A stretch of 44,084 nucleotides of DNA from Streptomyces sp. AV19 (GCF_015999245.1 NZ_JAEAMR010000004.1:385047-429130), one strand, 5' to 3'; positions 16,097-24,921 are shown, counted from the first letter of the stretch. A program made the numbers and translations. Notes: generated from the sequence alone by a model not told the origin.

Positions 16097-17743
16097 CTAT
16101 TCGATCCCGATCAGCAGTGCCGCGGGCTGCTGGCCACCCCGGTAGACGACGGTGTCCACGGCGAGGTGGCCGGAGCGGACGTGCCGTTCCAGGCCCTCCG
16201 CGACGGCGTCGGGGACCCCGGCGCCCAGGACGAGGGTGACCATCTCGCCGCCCGCCGCGAGCATCCGGTCCAGCACCGTCGCGGCCGTCGCGGCCAGGTC
16301 CTCGCCGATGACCGCCACGTCCCCGTCGATCAGGCCGAGCACGTCCCCGGCCTGGCAGACGCCGGCCATGGTCCACGACTGGCGCTCGGCGACGGTCAGT
16401 TCGGCGTACCGGGTGGCACCGGCGGCGGTGGTCATGGCGACGACGTCCTCGTCGAAGCGGCGGCCGGGCTCGTGTACGGCGAGCGCGGCGATGCCCTGGA
16501 CCGGGGAGCGGGTGGGGATGAGGGCGACGCGCACGCCCTCGGTGCGGGCCTGTTCGGCCGCGGCGGCGGCCGTGTGCCGCAGGCCGGCGTCGTTGGGCAG
16601 CAGCACCACCTCGTGCGCGTGCGCGCGCCGCACCGCCTGGACGAGCTCGCCGCTGGCGGGCGGCTCGCCCGGCCGGACGCCGACCACGGTCGCCCCCGCC
16701 CCGGCGCACAGCTCGGCCAGTCCCTCACCGGGGACGACGGCCACGACGGCGCGCTGGACGCGCTCGGGGACGCGGGTGCGCTCCTCGGCCGCGGCGCCGA
16801 AGTGGGTGATGCGGACCCGGTGCGGGCGCCCGGCCTCGATGCCGGCCTCGACCGCGGCCCCGGCGTCGTCCACGTGGACGTGGACGTTCCACAGCCCGTC
16901 CCCGCCGACGACGACCAGGGACTCGCCGAGGACGTCCAGCCGGGCGCGCAGCCTGGCGACGGCGGCGTCGTCCGCGTCCAGGAGGTAGATCACCTCGAAC
17001 GCGGGCCCGGCGCCCGGCGCGGCGCCGTCGCCGGTGTCCGCCGGGCAGCCCCCAGTACGCCACGGGTGCGCGGGCGCCTTCGCGGGCACCGGGACGCCGC
17101 TGCCGCCGAGCGCGCCCGACAGGGCGGCCAGCACCTCGACGAGGCCCCTGCCGCCCGCGTCCACCACCCCGGCCCGGCCGAGCACGTCGAGCTGGCAGGG
17201 GGTGGCCTCCAGGGCGGTACGGGCCGCCGCGTGCGCCGCGCGGGCCACGGCGGTGGCGTCCCCGCCGGTCCGCTCGCCGGCGGCCGCGGCCGCCGCCGCG
17301 ACGGTGAGGATCGTGCCCTCGACGGGCCGGGCGACGCCCTCGTAGGCGGACTCCACCGCCCGCCGCAGCGCCCGCCGCAGCAGAGCGCCGTGGCCGTGAT
17401 CCTCGTCACCGCCGGCCGCCAGGACCTCGGCCGTGCCGCGCAGCAGCTGCGCCAGGATCGCGCCGGAGTTCCCGCGCGCGCCGATGAGGGCGCCGTGCGC
17501 CATCGCCCGGGCCGTCTCCGGCAGTCCCGGGCGGGAGGACGGGCCCGTGGTGGCGTGGGCGTCGAAGACGGCGTCCACGGCGCGGGCGGCGGACTCGACG
17601 GTCAGGTAGAGGTTGGTCCCGGTGTCGCCGTCGGCCACGGGATAGACGTTGATCGCGTCGATCTCCTCGCGGGCCCGGCCGAGCGCGTCGAGCGCCAGGG
17701 CGCACCAGGCGCGTACCGCAGCGGCGTCCAGCGATCGCGGCAC
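16097..17743 (-). CDS. DAK2/DegV-type protein, FakA/YloV family
   Basis: A 548-residue protein. Residues 1-200 form a DhaL-type ATP-binding domain: NVYPVADGDTGTNLYLTVES with the three metal aspartates/threonine region and GARGNSGAILAQLLRG. The rest is the FakA middle and C-terminal region. FakA is the ATP-binding subunit of fatty acid kinase in firmicutes, working with FakB (DegV) proteins that hold the fatty acid; no DegV gene is seen here, so the partner is unknown. The recG, fakA-like, rpmB neighbourhood is conserved in many Gram-positives. Upstream on its strand CAGGAGGAGC gives a good ribosome binding site for ATG 17743. Confidence 0.88.
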   Translation of the reverse strand: MPRSLDAAAVRAWCALALDALGRAREEIDAINVYPVADGDTGTNLYLTVESAARAVDAVFDAHATTGPSSRPGLPETARAMAHGALIGARGNSGAILAQLLRGTAEVLAAGGDEDHGHGALLRRALRRAVESAYEGVARPVEGTILTVAAAAAAAGERTGGDATAVARAAHAAARTALEATPCQLDVLGRAGVVDAGGRGLVEVLAALSGALGGSGVPVPAKAPAHPWRTGGCPADTGDGAAPGAGPAFEVIYLLDADDAAVARLRARLDVLGESLVVVGGDGLWNVHVHVDDAGAAVEAGIEAGRPHRVRITHFGAAAEERTRVPERVQRAVVAVVPGEGLAELCAGAGATVVGVRPGEPPASGELVQAVRRAHAHEVVLLPNDAGLRHTAAAAAEQARTEGVRVALIPTRSPVQGIAALAVHEPGRRFDEDVVAMTTAAGATRYAELTVAERQSWTMAGVCQAGDVLGLIDGDVAVIGEDLAATAATVLDRMLAAGGEMVTLVLGAGVPDAVAEGLERHVRSGHLAVDTVVYRGGQQPAALLIGIE

Positions 17744-17846
17744 CTGCGCTCCTCCTGTCGGCTGTGAACAACGCTGGGCACCCTAGCCGTGCCGGGCCTC
17801 CCGGGGGCCCGGACGGGCGGGATCAGGGCCGGTCATGGTAGTTTCG

Positions 17847-17872
17847 TTGTCCTGGAGCGGTCGTTGTATGCT
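17847..17872 (+). promoter_or_regulatory. possible rpmB promoter
   Basis: TTGTCC (17847-17852) and TATGCT (17867-17872) lie 14 bases apart, shorter than ideal; the upstream TTTCGT would give about 19. The 240-base interval between the divergent DAK and rpmB genes must hold promoters for both, but none is clear. Confidence 0.3.
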
Positions 17873-18008
17873 GCTCCGGTTGCCTGACGAGAGTCAGGCC
17901 ATCCCCCTGACACTGCCGGTCGCTCACTGAGATCTCGGCACGCAGGGATTCACCGTACGTGCCTGTCGTTTCCGCGTGAGCGGGGATGACCCGTCTTTGG
18001 AGTAACCC

Positions 18009-18194
18009 GTGGCTGCCAACTGCGACGTCTGCGGCAAGGGGCCGGGCTTCGGCAACAGCATCTCGCACTCGCACCGCCGTACCTCCCGCCGTTGGAACCC
18101 CAACATTCAGCGGGTTCGTGCGAAGGTCGGTGCGACGCCGAAGCGCCTCAATGTCTGCACCTCGTGCATCAAGGCCGGCAAGGTCTCGCGCTAG
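18009..18194 (+). CDS. rpmB: 50S ribosomal protein L28
   Basis: A 61-residue L28 ([20 protein letters not shown], then [13 protein letters not shown] and [15 protein letters not shown]). It has both CXXC pairs (CDVC and CTSC), the zinc-binding C+ form. The GTG at 18009 follows TTTGGAG. It is followed by a terminator, so it is probably monocistronic. Confidence 0.98.
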   Translation: MAANCDVCGKGPGFGNSISHSHRRTSRRWNPNIQRVRAKVGATPKRLNVCTSCIKAGKVSR

Positions 18195-18232
18195 CGGCTT
18201 CTCGCCAGTGGCGCAGCCTTTCGGTTGCACGC

Positions 18233-18262
18233 AGCCGGTCCCGGTCCCGGGGCCGGCTTTTT
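18233..18262 (+). terminator. rpmB terminator
   Basis: AGCCGGTCCCGG pairs with CCGGGGCCGGCT (one T-G pair), directly followed by TTTTT. It begins 38 bases after the rpmB stop. Confidence 0.85.
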
Positions 18263-18308
18263 GCTGCCCCGCCGCGGACGGGGCCGGGGCGCCCGGCTCC
18301 CGCACCGC

Positions 18309-18314
18309 CTAGGC
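18309..18314 (+). promoter_or_regulatory. -10-like hexamer before rsmD
   Basis: TAGGCT lies 50 bases before the rsmD start, after the rpmB terminator. No matching -35 is clear. Confidence 0.3.
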
Positions 18315-18363
18315 TGAGGGGGAGACGCCCCCTCCACCCCGCCCCGCAAAGGACCCCGACCCC

Positions 18364-18969
18364 ATGACCCGCGTGATCGCCGGATCCGCCGGCGGACGCC
18401 GCCTCGCCGTGCCGCCGGGCACCGGCACCCGTCCCACCTCCGACCGGGCGCGCGAGGGCCTGTTCTCGACCTGGTCGTCGCTGCTCGGCACCCTGGAGGG
18501 CGCCCGCGTCCTCGACCTGTACGGCGGCTCCGGCGCCGTCGGCCTGGAGGCGCTCTCGCGCGGCGCGGCGCACGCCCTGCTCGTGGAGGCCGACGCCCGC
18601 GCGGTCCGCGTGATCCGGGAGAACGTCCGGTCCGTCGGCCTGCCCGGCGCCGAGGTCCGGGCCGGCAAGGCGGAGCAGGTCGCGGCCGGGCCCGCCGGCC
18701 CGGGCGGCCCCTACGACGTGGTCTTCCTCGACCCGCCCTACGCCGTCACGGATGACGAACTCGGCGAGATCCTCCTCACACTCCGCTCCGGCGGCTGGCT
18801 CGCCGAGGACGCGCTGGTCACCGTGGAGCGCAGCACCAGGGGCGGCGAGTTCCGCTGGCCGCGGGGCTTCGAGGGGCTGAGGGCCCGCCGCTACGGCGAG
18901 GGCACGTTTTGGTACGGTCGCGCCGCCTCGGCGTACGCGGCCGCCACACAGACGCCACGCACGCCATGA
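18364..18969 (+). CDS. rsmD: 16S rRNA (guanine-966-N2)-methyltransferase
   Basis: A 201-residue SAM-dependent methyltransferase modifying G966 of 16S rRNA. It shows [13 protein letters not shown] at the N terminus, [13 protein letters not shown], the SAM loop [20 protein letters not shown], and the catalytic D123-P-P-Y126. Downstream coaD follows closely, a pairing found across bacteria. Start ATG 18364 follows AAAGGACCCC. Confidence 0.95.
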   Translation: MTRVIAGSAGGRRLAVPPGTGTRPTSDRAREGLFSTWSSLLGTLEGARVLDLYGGSGAVGLEALSRGAAHALLVEADARAVRVIRENVRSVGLPGAEVRAGKAEQVAAGPAGPGGPYDVVFLDPPYAVTDDELGEILLTLRSGGWLAEDALVTVERSTRGGEFRWPRGFEGLRARRYGEGTFWYGRAASAYAAATQTPRTP

Positions 18970-18998
18970 ATGGACCGGAGAGCGAGGAACCACCGTTG

Positions 18999-19478
18999 TT
19001 GCGCCGCGCCGTCTGTCCGGGGTCGTTCGACCCCGTCACCAATGGACACCTCGACATCATCGCCCGCGCTTCCAAGCTGTACGACGTCGTGCACGTGGCC
19101 GTGATGATCAACAAATCGAAACAGGGCCTCTTCACGGTCGAGGAGCGCATAGACCTGCTGCGCCGGGTGACCGCCGAGTACGGCAACGTGGAGGTGGAGT
19201 CCTTCCACGGCCTCCTCGTCGACTTCTGCAAGCAGCGCGAGATCCCCGCCATCGTCAAGGGGCTGCGGGCCGTCAGCGACTTCGACTACGAGCTGCAGAT
19301 GGCCCAGATGAACAACGGCCTCTCGGGTGTCGAGACCCTGTTCGTCCCCACCAACCCCACCTACAGCTTCCTCTCCTCCAGCCTGGTCAAGGAGGTCGCG
19401 GCCTGGGGCGGAGACGTCTCGCACCTCGTCCCGGCGCCCGTGCTGGAGGCCCTCACCGAGCGCCTCGCCCGCCGCTGA
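18999..19478 (+). CDS. coaD: phosphopantetheine adenylyltransferase
   Basis: A 159-residue CoaD, which makes dephospho-CoA from 4'-phosphopantetheine and ATP. The nucleotidyl transferase motif [13 protein letters not shown] (TxGH type), [11 protein letters not shown] and the [12 protein letters not shown] loop are present. I choose the TTG at 18999, preceded by GAGCGAGGAA, because the protein then has the family length and starts at [10 protein letters not shown]; another TTG at 18996 is adjacent. An ATG at 18966 overlaps the rsmD stop (ATGA) but has no ribosome binding site and adds 11 residues. Confidence 0.93.
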   Translation: MRRAVCPGSFDPVTNGHLDIIARASKLYDVVHVAVMINKSKQGLFTVEERIDLLRRVTAEYGNVEVESFHGLLVDFCKQREIPAIVKGLRAVSDFDYELQMAQMNNGLSGVETLFVPTNPTYSFLSSSLVKEVAAWGGDVSHLVPAPVLEALTERLARR

Positions 19479-19491
19479 GGACCCCGATGGC

Positions 19492-19506
19492 CTGACGGGC
19501 CGTCAG
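19492..19506. other. short palindrome behind coaD
   Basis: CTGACGG, G, CCGTCAG: a perfect 7-1-7 inverted repeat 13 bases after the coaD stop. It may be an operator or a weak terminator; the following 110 bases up to the DivIVA-like gene hold a -10-like TACAGT at 19532 but no clear -35. Confidence 0.35.
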
Positions 19507-19613
19507 TCGCTGCCGGGCGGGCGGCGCGAGCCGTACAGTCGTGCCGTTCGCAGGCAGCGCGGCGGCACCGCCGGGCACTGCCATCACAGCCGGAAGAGAG
19601 TGGCGATCGTCAG

Positions 19614-20690
19614 GTGGACGTACAGAAGAAGCTCGACGAGATCGTCGCGGCCGTCGCCGGCGCCCGCTCCATGCCGATGTCGGCGTCCTGCGTCATCAAC
19701 CGGGCCGACCTGCTCGCCCTCCTGGAGGAGGTGCGCACCGCCCTGCCCGGCTCGCTGGCGCAGGCGCGGGAGCTCATCGGCGACCGGGAGCAGATGGTCG
19801 CCGAGGCCCGGGGGGAGGCCGAGCGGATCATCGAGTCCGCCCGTGCCCACCGGGGCTCGCTGATCTCCGACACCGAGGTCGCCCGGGAGTCCCGCGAGGA
19901 GGCCGACCGCATCCTCGCCGAGGCCCGCCGGGAGGCCGCGGAGATCCGGGCCGAGGCCGACGACTACGTGGACAGCAAGCTGGCCAACTTCGAGGTCGTC
20001 CTTACCAAGACCCGGGGCTCGGTCGAGCGCGGCCGCGAGAAGCTGCTCGGCCTCGGCGACGGCTACGACCCCGAGGACCCGGACGGCACGGACCTGCCCG
20101 GGCGCAGCGCCGACCCGGCCGCGCAGCGGCACAACGCCGACGCGTACGTGGACGCCAAGCTCGGGGCGGTCTCCGCCGTGCTGGCCAAGACCCTGGAGGC
20201 GGTGGGCCGCGGCCGGGAGAACCTGCTGGGCGCCCGTCCCACCGACGAACTGGGCGCCCTGGCCGACCGGGACGGCTCCGCCGGGGGGCATCCCACCAGT
20301 GACGCCGACTTCCTCGCCGGGCTGGCGGAGGCCCCCGCAGCGGCCCCCGCGCAGCCGCCCGCGCCGGAGTACCCCGGCTACCAGCCCCCTGCCCCCGCCT
20401 ACCCGCCGCACGAGCCGCAGCCCGGCGCGTACGACTGGCAGCAGTTCCCGCAGCAGGCGGACCCCTACGCCGCGGGCGGCGGCTACGCGCAGCAGGCCGA
20501 CCCGTACGCCTGGCAGGGCGGCACCGGCGGCGCCCAGGGCTATGCCGCCTACCCGCAGCAGCAGGGGCAGGGGCAGCCCGCGGACGGGCAGCAGGCGCCG
20601 CGCTCCGGCGGGGCGCTCGACGAGACGAGTTTCTTCGACACGAGCATGATCGACCTGGAGCAGCTCCGCCGGTACGAGCAGGGGCGCTGA
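19614..20690 (+). CDS. DivIVA-like coiled-coil protein with Pro/Gln/Tyr-rich tail
   Basis: A 358-residue cytoplasmic protein. Residues about 30-155 are a long charged coiled coil (ERIIESARAHRG, REEADRILAEARREAAEIRAEADDYV), with a similar unit repeated around 170-205 (AYVDAKLGAVSAVLAKTLEAVGRGREN matches DYVDSKLANFEVVLTKTRGSVERGREK). Residues 230-335 are a low-complexity Pro/Ala/Gln/Tyr segment (QQADPYA repeated), and the end DETSFFDTSMIDLEQLRRYEQGR is a well-defined C-terminal peptide often seen in such Streptomyces proteins. A role in polar growth or scaffolding is inferred from family only. The GTG at 19614 has only a distant GGAAGAGAG. Confidence 0.8.
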   Translation: MDVQKKLDEIVAAVAGARSMPMSASCVINRADLLALLEEVRTALPGSLAQARELIGDREQMVAEARGEAERIIESARAHRGSLISDTEVARESREEADRILAEARREAAEIRAEADDYVDSKLANFEVVLTKTRGSVERGREKLLGLGDGYDPEDPDGTDLPGRSADPAAQRHNADAYVDAKLGAVSAVLAKTLEAVGRGRENLLGARPTDELGALADRDGSAGGHPTSDADFLAGLAEAPAAAPAQPPAPEYPGYQPPAPAYPPHEPQPGAYDWQQFPQQADPYAAGGGYAQQADPYAWQGGTGGAQGYAAYPQQQGQGQPADGQQAPRSGGALDETSFFDTSMIDLEQLRRYEQGR

Positions 20691-20699
20691 GCCCGCGGC

Positions 20700-20742
20700 C
20701 CGCTCCCCGGACCCGTCCTGACCGGGGCGGTTCCGGGAGCGG
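20700..20742 (+). terminator. imperfect hairpin behind the DivIVA-like gene
   Basis: CCGCTCCCCGG (20700-20710) pairs with CCGGGAGCGG (20733-20742) with one bulged C. It starts 10 bases after the stop and ends directly before the candidate promoter of the next unit. Confidence 0.45.
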
Positions 20743-20743
20743 A

Positions 20744-20773
20744 TTGGGCCGATCGCGGACCGTCCAGTATCCT
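20744..20773 (+). promoter_or_regulatory. candidate promoter of the DUF177-rpmF-rnc unit
   Basis: TTGGGC (20744-20749), an 18-base spacer and TATCCT (20768-20773). It would start a transcript about 100 bases before the DUF177 gene. Confidence 0.45.
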
Positions 20774-20876
20774 GGCTCTTCGGTCGCGAGTAACTCCGCG
20801 ATCCGGGCTGCCCTCGGCGCACCGCACGGTGTGCCGCAAGTGTGGCCGTCGCCCGCAGCGTAGAAAGCAGGAAGCC

Positions 20877-21506
20877 CTGAACGCCCGCCTCGATCACCGT
20901 TCCCCTCTTGTGTTCGACACACACGAGCTGGGGCGGCGTCCCGGTGCGCTGAAGCGGCTCACCCGCTCCCTCCCGGCCCCCGCCGACCTCGGCATCGAGG
21001 TCATCGGGATCGCCGAGGGCGTGACCGTGGAGCTGGACCTCCGTCTGGAGTCGGTCATGGAAGGGGTGCTCGTCACAGGCACCGCCCGTGCACCGCTCAC
21101 CGGGGAGTGCGTAAGGTGTCTGGAGCCGATCGAGCGCGAGCTCGAAGCGGACTTCCAGGAGATGTACTCCTACCCCGACGCCGACGCCCGGGGCCGCATC
21201 GCGGCCGCGGACGACGACGCCGAGGACGACGAGGAGGACATGCTCTTCCTCGAGGACGACCTGTTCGACCTCGAACCCGTGCTGCGCGACGCGGTGGTGC
21301 TCGCACTGCCGCTGCAGCCGGTGTGCCGGGAGGACTGCCCGGGCCTGTGTTCCGAATGCGGGGCGCGGCTGGCGGACGAGCCGGACCACCACCACGAGAC
21401 CGTCGACATTCGTTGGGCGGCACTGCAGGGACTCGCCGGTTCCGACCAGGACGGCGAGAAGGACAACGCACCCCGGTCCGCCGGGGATGACTCACAGGAG
21501 AAGTAG
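20877..21506 (+). CDS. DUF177 (YceD-like) protein upstream of rpmF
   Basis: A 209-residue protein of the YceD/DUF177 family, whose gene almost always precedes rpmF; a plant and E. coli member is linked to 23S rRNA accumulation. It contains two cysteine pairs (CVRC and [12 protein letters not shown]), consistent with metal binding, and an acidic middle stretch ([12 protein letters not shown]). Homology as I know it begins at [18 protein letters not shown]. The best-placed start is then the CTG at 20877, with AGGAAG close upstream; the nearest conventional start is the GTG at 20829, which adds 16 basic residues but has no ribosome binding site. Confidence 0.85.
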   Translation: MNARLDHRSPLVFDTHELGRRPGALKRLTRSLPAPADLGIEVIGIAEGVTVELDLRLESVMEGVLVTGTARAPLTGECVRCLEPIERELEADFQEMYSYPDADARGRIAAADDDAEDDEEDMLFLEDDLFDLEPVLRDAVVLALPLQPVCREDCPGLCSECGARLADEPDHHHETVDIRWAALQGLAGSDQDGEKDNAPRSAGDDSQEK

Positions 21507-21508
21507 CC

Positions 21509-21682
21509 GTGGCTGTTCCGAAGCGGAAGATGTCGCGCAGCAACACGCGCCACCGCCGGTCGCAGTGGAAGGCTGCGGTCCCCACCCTGGTGGCGTGCGA
21601 GCGCTGCCACGAGCCGAAGCAGCAGCACATCGCGTGCCCGAGCTGCGGCACCTACAACAAGCGCCAGGTCCTCGAGGTCTGA
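21509..21682 (+). CDS. rpmF: 50S ribosomal protein L32
   Basis: A 57-residue L32: [19 protein letters not shown] followed by zinc-ribbon pairs CERC and CPSC and the end YNKRQVLEV. This is the zinc-binding form. The GTG at 21509 follows CAGGAGAAG and lies 2 bases after the DUF177 stop. Co-transcription with DUF177 and rnc is likely. Confidence 0.98.
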   Translation: MAVPKRKMSRSNTRHRRSQWKAAVPTLVACERCHEPKQQHIACPSCGTYNKRQVLEV

Positions 21683-21701
21683 TCGGCGGGTGACAGGCTT
21701 C

Positions 21702-22508
21702 ATGTCAGACGCCACCACGCCGTCCCGCTCCCGCGGGAATGCACAGGCGCCACAGGACGCAGCCTCGTCTCTCACGCTTCTGGAAGGGCGGCTCGGGTAC
21801 AAACTCGAGGCCGCCCTTCTGGTGCGTGCGCTGACTCACCGCTCCTACGCCTACGAGAACGGCGGTCTGCCCACCAACGAGCGGCTGGAGTTCCTCGGTG
21901 ACTCCGTCCTCGGCCTGGTGGTCACGGACACGCTGTACCGCAAGCACCCGGACCTGCCGGAGGGCCAGCTGGCCAAACTGCGGGCCGCGGTGGTCAACTC
22001 CCGTGCGCTGGCCGAGGTGGGCCGGGGTCTCGACCTCGGATCCTTCATCCGGCTCGGCCGTGGCGAAGAGGGCACGGGGGGACGCGACAAGGCGTCCATC
22101 CTCGCGGACACCCTCGAAGCCGTGATCGGTGCCGTCTACCTCGACCAGGGTCTGGACGCCGCCGGGGAGCTGGTGCACCGGCTCTTCGACCCGTTGATCG
22201 AGAAGTCCTCGAACCTCGGCGCCGGCCTGGACTGGAAGACCAGCCTCCAGGAGCTCACGGCGACGGAGGGGCTGGGGGTTCCCGAGTATCTGGTCACCGA
22301 GACGGGGCCCGATCACGAGAAGACCTTCACGGCTGCTGCCCGCGTCGGTGGTGTCGAGTACGGCACCGGCACCGGCCGCAGCAAGAAGGAAGCGGAGCAA
22401 CAGGCGGCCGAGTCCGCCTGGCGCTCCATCCACGGCGCGGCCGAGGCCCGCGCCAAGGCGGAGAAGGAAGGCGCGCCCCAGCAGGGCGCGGCGGACTCCT
22501 CCCGCTGA
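21702..22508 (+). CDS. rnc: ribonuclease III
   Basis: A 268-residue RNase III for double-stranded RNA and rRNA processing; in S. coelicolor this locus (absB) is also a global regulator of antibiotic synthesis. The catalytic signature [14 protein letters not shown] and the second-metal [13 protein letters not shown] are intact, and a dsRBD follows ([16 protein letters not shown] to the end), then a 25-residue Lys/Glu/Ala tail. I choose ATG 21702; a GTG at 21690 in frame adds 4 residues. The gap to rpmF is 19 bases. Confidence 0.97.
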   Translation: MSDATTPSRSRGNAQAPQDAASSLTLLEGRLGYKLEAALLVRALTHRSYAYENGGLPTNERLEFLGDSVLGLVVTDTLYRKHPDLPEGQLAKLRAAVVNSRALAEVGRGLDLGSFIRLGRGEEGTGGRDKASILADTLEAVIGAVYLDQGLDAAGELVHRLFDPLIEKSSNLGAGLDWKTSLQELTATEGLGVPEYLVTETGPDHEKTFTAAARVGGVEYGTGTGRSKKEAEQQAAESAWRSIHGAAEARAKAEKEGAPQQGAADSSR

Positions 22509-22513
22509 ACCAC

Positions 22514-22556
22514 CGGCCGGCCCGGGGCGCACCACGCGCCCCGGGCCGGCCGTTTT
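22514..22556 (+). terminator. rnc terminator
   Basis: A perfect 17-bp GC stem (22514-22530 with 22536-22552), 5-base loop ACCAC, then TTTT. It is 5 bases after the rnc stop, and separates rnc from mutM. Confidence 0.92.
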
Positions 22557-22599
22557 CCGTCCTTTCCCGTTTTCCCGTCCCGCGTCGTGGAGGAAGAGC

Positions 22600-23463
22600 G
22601 TGCCCGAACTGCCCGAGGTCGAGGTCGTCCGGCGCGGTCTGGAGACATGGGTGTGCGGCCGCACCGTCGCCCGCGTCGAGGTGCTCCACCCCCGGGCCGT
22701 CCGCCGCCACCCGGCCGGGGCGGCCGACTTCGCCGCCCGGCTCACCGGGCAGCGGCTGGGGCCCGCGCGGCGCCGGGGCAAGTACCTGTGGCTGCCGCTG
22801 GAGACCGCGGGCCTGTCGGTCCTGGCCCATCTCGGCATGAGCGGCCAGCTCCTCGTCCAGCCCGAGGGCGCGCCGGACGAGAAGCACCTGCGCGTCCGCG
22901 TCGGTTTCGCGGATGACGTCGCGACCGAGCTGCGCTTCGTCGACCAGCGGACCTTCGGCGGGCTCTCGCTCCACGACACCGTGCCGGACAGCGACGACGG
23001 CCTCCCCGACGTGATCGCCCATATCGCCCGGGACCCGCTGGACCCGGCCTTCGACGACGCCGCCTTCCACACCGCGCTGCGCCGCAGGCGGACGACGGTC
23101 AAGCGCGCCCTGCTCGACCAGTCGCTGATCAGCGGCGTCGGCAACATCTACGCCGACGAGGCGCTGTGGCGCTCGCGGCTGCACTACGACCGCCCGACGG
23201 CGACCCTCACCCGCCCGCGGACCGCCGAACTGCTCACCCACATCCGCGAGGTCATGAACGAGGCCCTGGCCGTCGGCGGCACCAGCTTCGACAGCCTCTA
23301 CGTCAACGTCAACGGCGAATCCGGCTATTTCGACCGGTCGTTGGACGCCTACGGGCGCGAGGACGAACCCTGCCGCCGCTGCGGAACGCCCATGCGCCGC
23401 AGGCCCTGGATGAACCGGTCGAGCTACTTCTGCCCCCGCTGCCAGCGGCCGCCGCGCGTCTGA
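22600..23463 (+). CDS. mutM: formamidopyrimidine-DNA glycosylase
   Basis: A 287-residue Fpg/MutM that removes 8-oxoguanine. The catalytic PELPEVE N terminus (Pro after Met), the beta-hairpin lysine in RRRGKYLW, the HLGMSGQL loop, the [12 protein letters not shown] helix-two-turn-helix and the C-terminal zinc finger (CRRCG...CPRC) are all intact. The GTG at 22600 follows GGAGGAAGAGC. It comes 44 bases after the strong rnc terminator, so it may have its own promoter or rely on read-through. Confidence 0.97.
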   Translation: MPELPEVEVVRRGLETWVCGRTVARVEVLHPRAVRRHPAGAADFAARLTGQRLGPARRRGKYLWLPLETAGLSVLAHLGMSGQLLVQPEGAPDEKHLRVRVGFADDVATELRFVDQRTFGGLSLHDTVPDSDDGLPDVIAHIARDPLDPAFDDAAFHTALRRRRTTVKRALLDQSLISGVGNIYADEALWRSRLHYDRPTATLTRPRTAELLTHIREVMNEALAVGGTSFDSLYVNVNGESGYFDRSLDAYGREDEPCRRCGTPMRRRPWMNRSSYFCPRCQRPPRV

Positions 23464-23485
23464 GACGCCCGGCGGCCCCGGCACG

Positions 23486-24790
23486 TCAGTAGCCGAAGTC
23501 CTGCGTCCACCAGGGGCCGCCCGGACCGTGGTGGACACCGACGCCGAGCGACCGGTAATCGCAGTTGAGGATGTTCTGCCGGTGGCCGGCGCTGCGCATC
23601 CAGGCCTCCACCACCGTGTGCGGGTCGGGGTGGCCGCGGGCGATGTTCTCCCCGCCGAGGTTTCTGATGCCCCGGCGGGTGGCCCGGTCCCACGGGGACC
23701 GGCCGTCCGGGTCGGTGTGGTCGAAGAAGCCCCGGCGTGCCATGTCGTCGCTGAACGACTGGGCGAGGGAGCTCAGCCGCGTGTCCGTGCGCAGCGGACG
23801 GCAACCGGCCTTCGCCCGCTCGGCGTTGACCAGGGCGACCACCGTGCGCGCGGCCGAACCCCGCAGACCGTCCACCGCTCTGGCCGCGGCATGGGCCGAG
23901 TGGTCTTCGCCGGCCGCGGCCGGCAGCACCGAGGCGGAAGCCGACGCCGACGCCGATGCGGAGGCCGCGGCCGCCTGATGCGACGCGACGGTGGCGGGCC
24001 CGGCGCCCGGGGTGCCGGTGGGCCCGTCCGTCGCGGCCCTGCGGGGAGCGGCGGCGCCGGTCGTCCTGGCCTCGGCCGGTGCGGAGGAGGAAGGGGCGGA
24101 CGCGGGCGCGGAGGAACGGGCGGCGACCGGGGCGGCGCGTGCGGCGGGCGTGGCGGGGGCGGACTCCCGCTCGTAGGCCCGGCTGGCGGCGGCCTCCGGC
24201 CGGGTGGCCGGGACCGTGGGGCCGAAGTGGCGTGCGGCGGGCGGTTTCTCCTGTCGCGTGGCGGACGGGACGTCGATGGGCGCGTCGGCGCGGACCTGGC
24301 CGCTGGTGCCGCTGTGACCGCCGCCGCTGCTGTCGCCGACGGACAGCGGATTGCCGGGCAGCAGCCCCGAGACCATCGCCACCGCGCCCATGGCCACGGC
24401 CGCGGAGGCGCCCAGCAGCCCGGTGCGCGCGGACGTCTTCGCCTTGGCCGGTGCGGTTGCCTTGGCCGCGGTTGCTTTGGCCGTCGTCTTGGCCGCGGTT
24501 GCCTTGGCGGCGACGGGGGCCGGGGCCGGCGCGGGGGGCTTGTGCTCCTTGGGGGCCCCCTCCGGTTTGAGGTCCTCGCGGGCGGCCGTGGCCCGGTGCG
24601 GGCTGCGGTGGCGCCCGGTGCCGGGGCGGCACTCCGGGGCCGGGGGGACCGCGATGGGGATCGGGACGGTGGGTGCTTCGGCGGGGTCGAGGTGTTCGGT
24701 CGTCCCGCTCGTCAGGGGGGCCCTGGCTGCCCGGGGGCCGGCTGCCGCTTCATCGGAGGTCAAGGGGGCAGAGCGTCGATGGCGACCCAT
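23486..24790 (-). CDS. membrane-anchored CAP (SCP/PR-1) domain protein
   Basis: A 434-residue protein. Residues 1-120 are a cytoplasmic basic, Pro/Ala/Lys-rich region, then a hydrophobic helix near residues 124-145 (GLLGASAAVAMGAVAMVSGLLP), a long Ala/Ser/Pro linker with an (AS) repeat near 295, and a C-terminal CAP domain from about 315. CAP motifs VNAERAKAGCRPL, SDDMARRGFFDHTDP, GENIARG and SAGHRQNILN are present. The CAP domain is predicted outside the membrane; bacterial CAP proteins are poorly understood and may bind lipids or the wall. Start ATG 24790 follows AGGAAGG; the frame has a further ATG at 24829. It is divergent from acyP. Confidence 0.88.
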   Translation of the reverse strand: MGRHRRSAPLTSDEAAAGPRAARAPLTSGTTEHLDPAEAPTVPIPIAVPPAPECRPGTGRHRSPHRATAAREDLKPEGAPKEHKPPAPAPAPVAAKATAAKTTAKATAAKATAPAKAKTSARTGLLGASAAVAMGAVAMVSGLLPGNPLSVGDSSGGGHSGTSGQVRADAPIDVPSATRQEKPPAARHFGPTVPATRPEAAASRAYERESAPATPAARAAPVAARSSAPASAPSSSAPAEARTTGAAAPRRAATDGPTGTPGAGPATVASHQAAAASASASASASASVLPAAAGEDHSAHAAARAVDGLRGSAARTVVALVNAERAKAGCRPLRTDTRLSSLAQSFSDDMARRGFFDHTDPDGRSPWDRATRRGIRNLGGENIARGHPDPHTVVEAWMRSAGHRQNILNCDYRSLGVGVHHGPGGPWWTQDFGY

Positions 24791-24867
24791 CCGCTGCCTT
24801 CCTACGCGTTCGGCGTCTCGGTGCATCACTCGTACGGGGGAGTCTTTTCGAGCCGCGACTGTACGGC

Positions 24868-24900
24868 ATGAAAGGAGGGGCCGAAGTGCTGCTTATCTAA
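24868..24900 (+). other. possible 10-codon leader ORF before acyP
   Basis: ATG to TAA encodes MKGGAEVLLI. It contains AAGGAGGGG, a near-perfect Shine-Dalgarno, 6 bases before an internal GTG that would give only 4 codons. The stop sits directly on the TTGGCCGGTTAG motif. It may be chance; see findings. Confidence 0.25.
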
Positions 24901-24912
24901 TTGGCCGGTTAG
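24901..24912. promoter_or_regulatory. AdpA-like motif upstream of acyP
   Basis: TTGGCCGGTTAG contains TGGCCGGTTA, which fits the AdpA consensus TGGCSNGWWY at 9 of 10 positions. The same 12 bases, also shortly behind ATCTAA, occur at 34959-34970. It overlaps TAGCGT, a -10-like hexamer 6 bases before acyP. Confidence 0.4.
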
Positions 24913-24921
24913 CGTGCAGAC

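Noticed and set aside
20829..20876. Zinc-finger-like N terminus (MCRKCGRR) of the DUF177 protein
   Set aside because: It lies before the region of family homology and lacks a ribosome binding site; probably untranslated.
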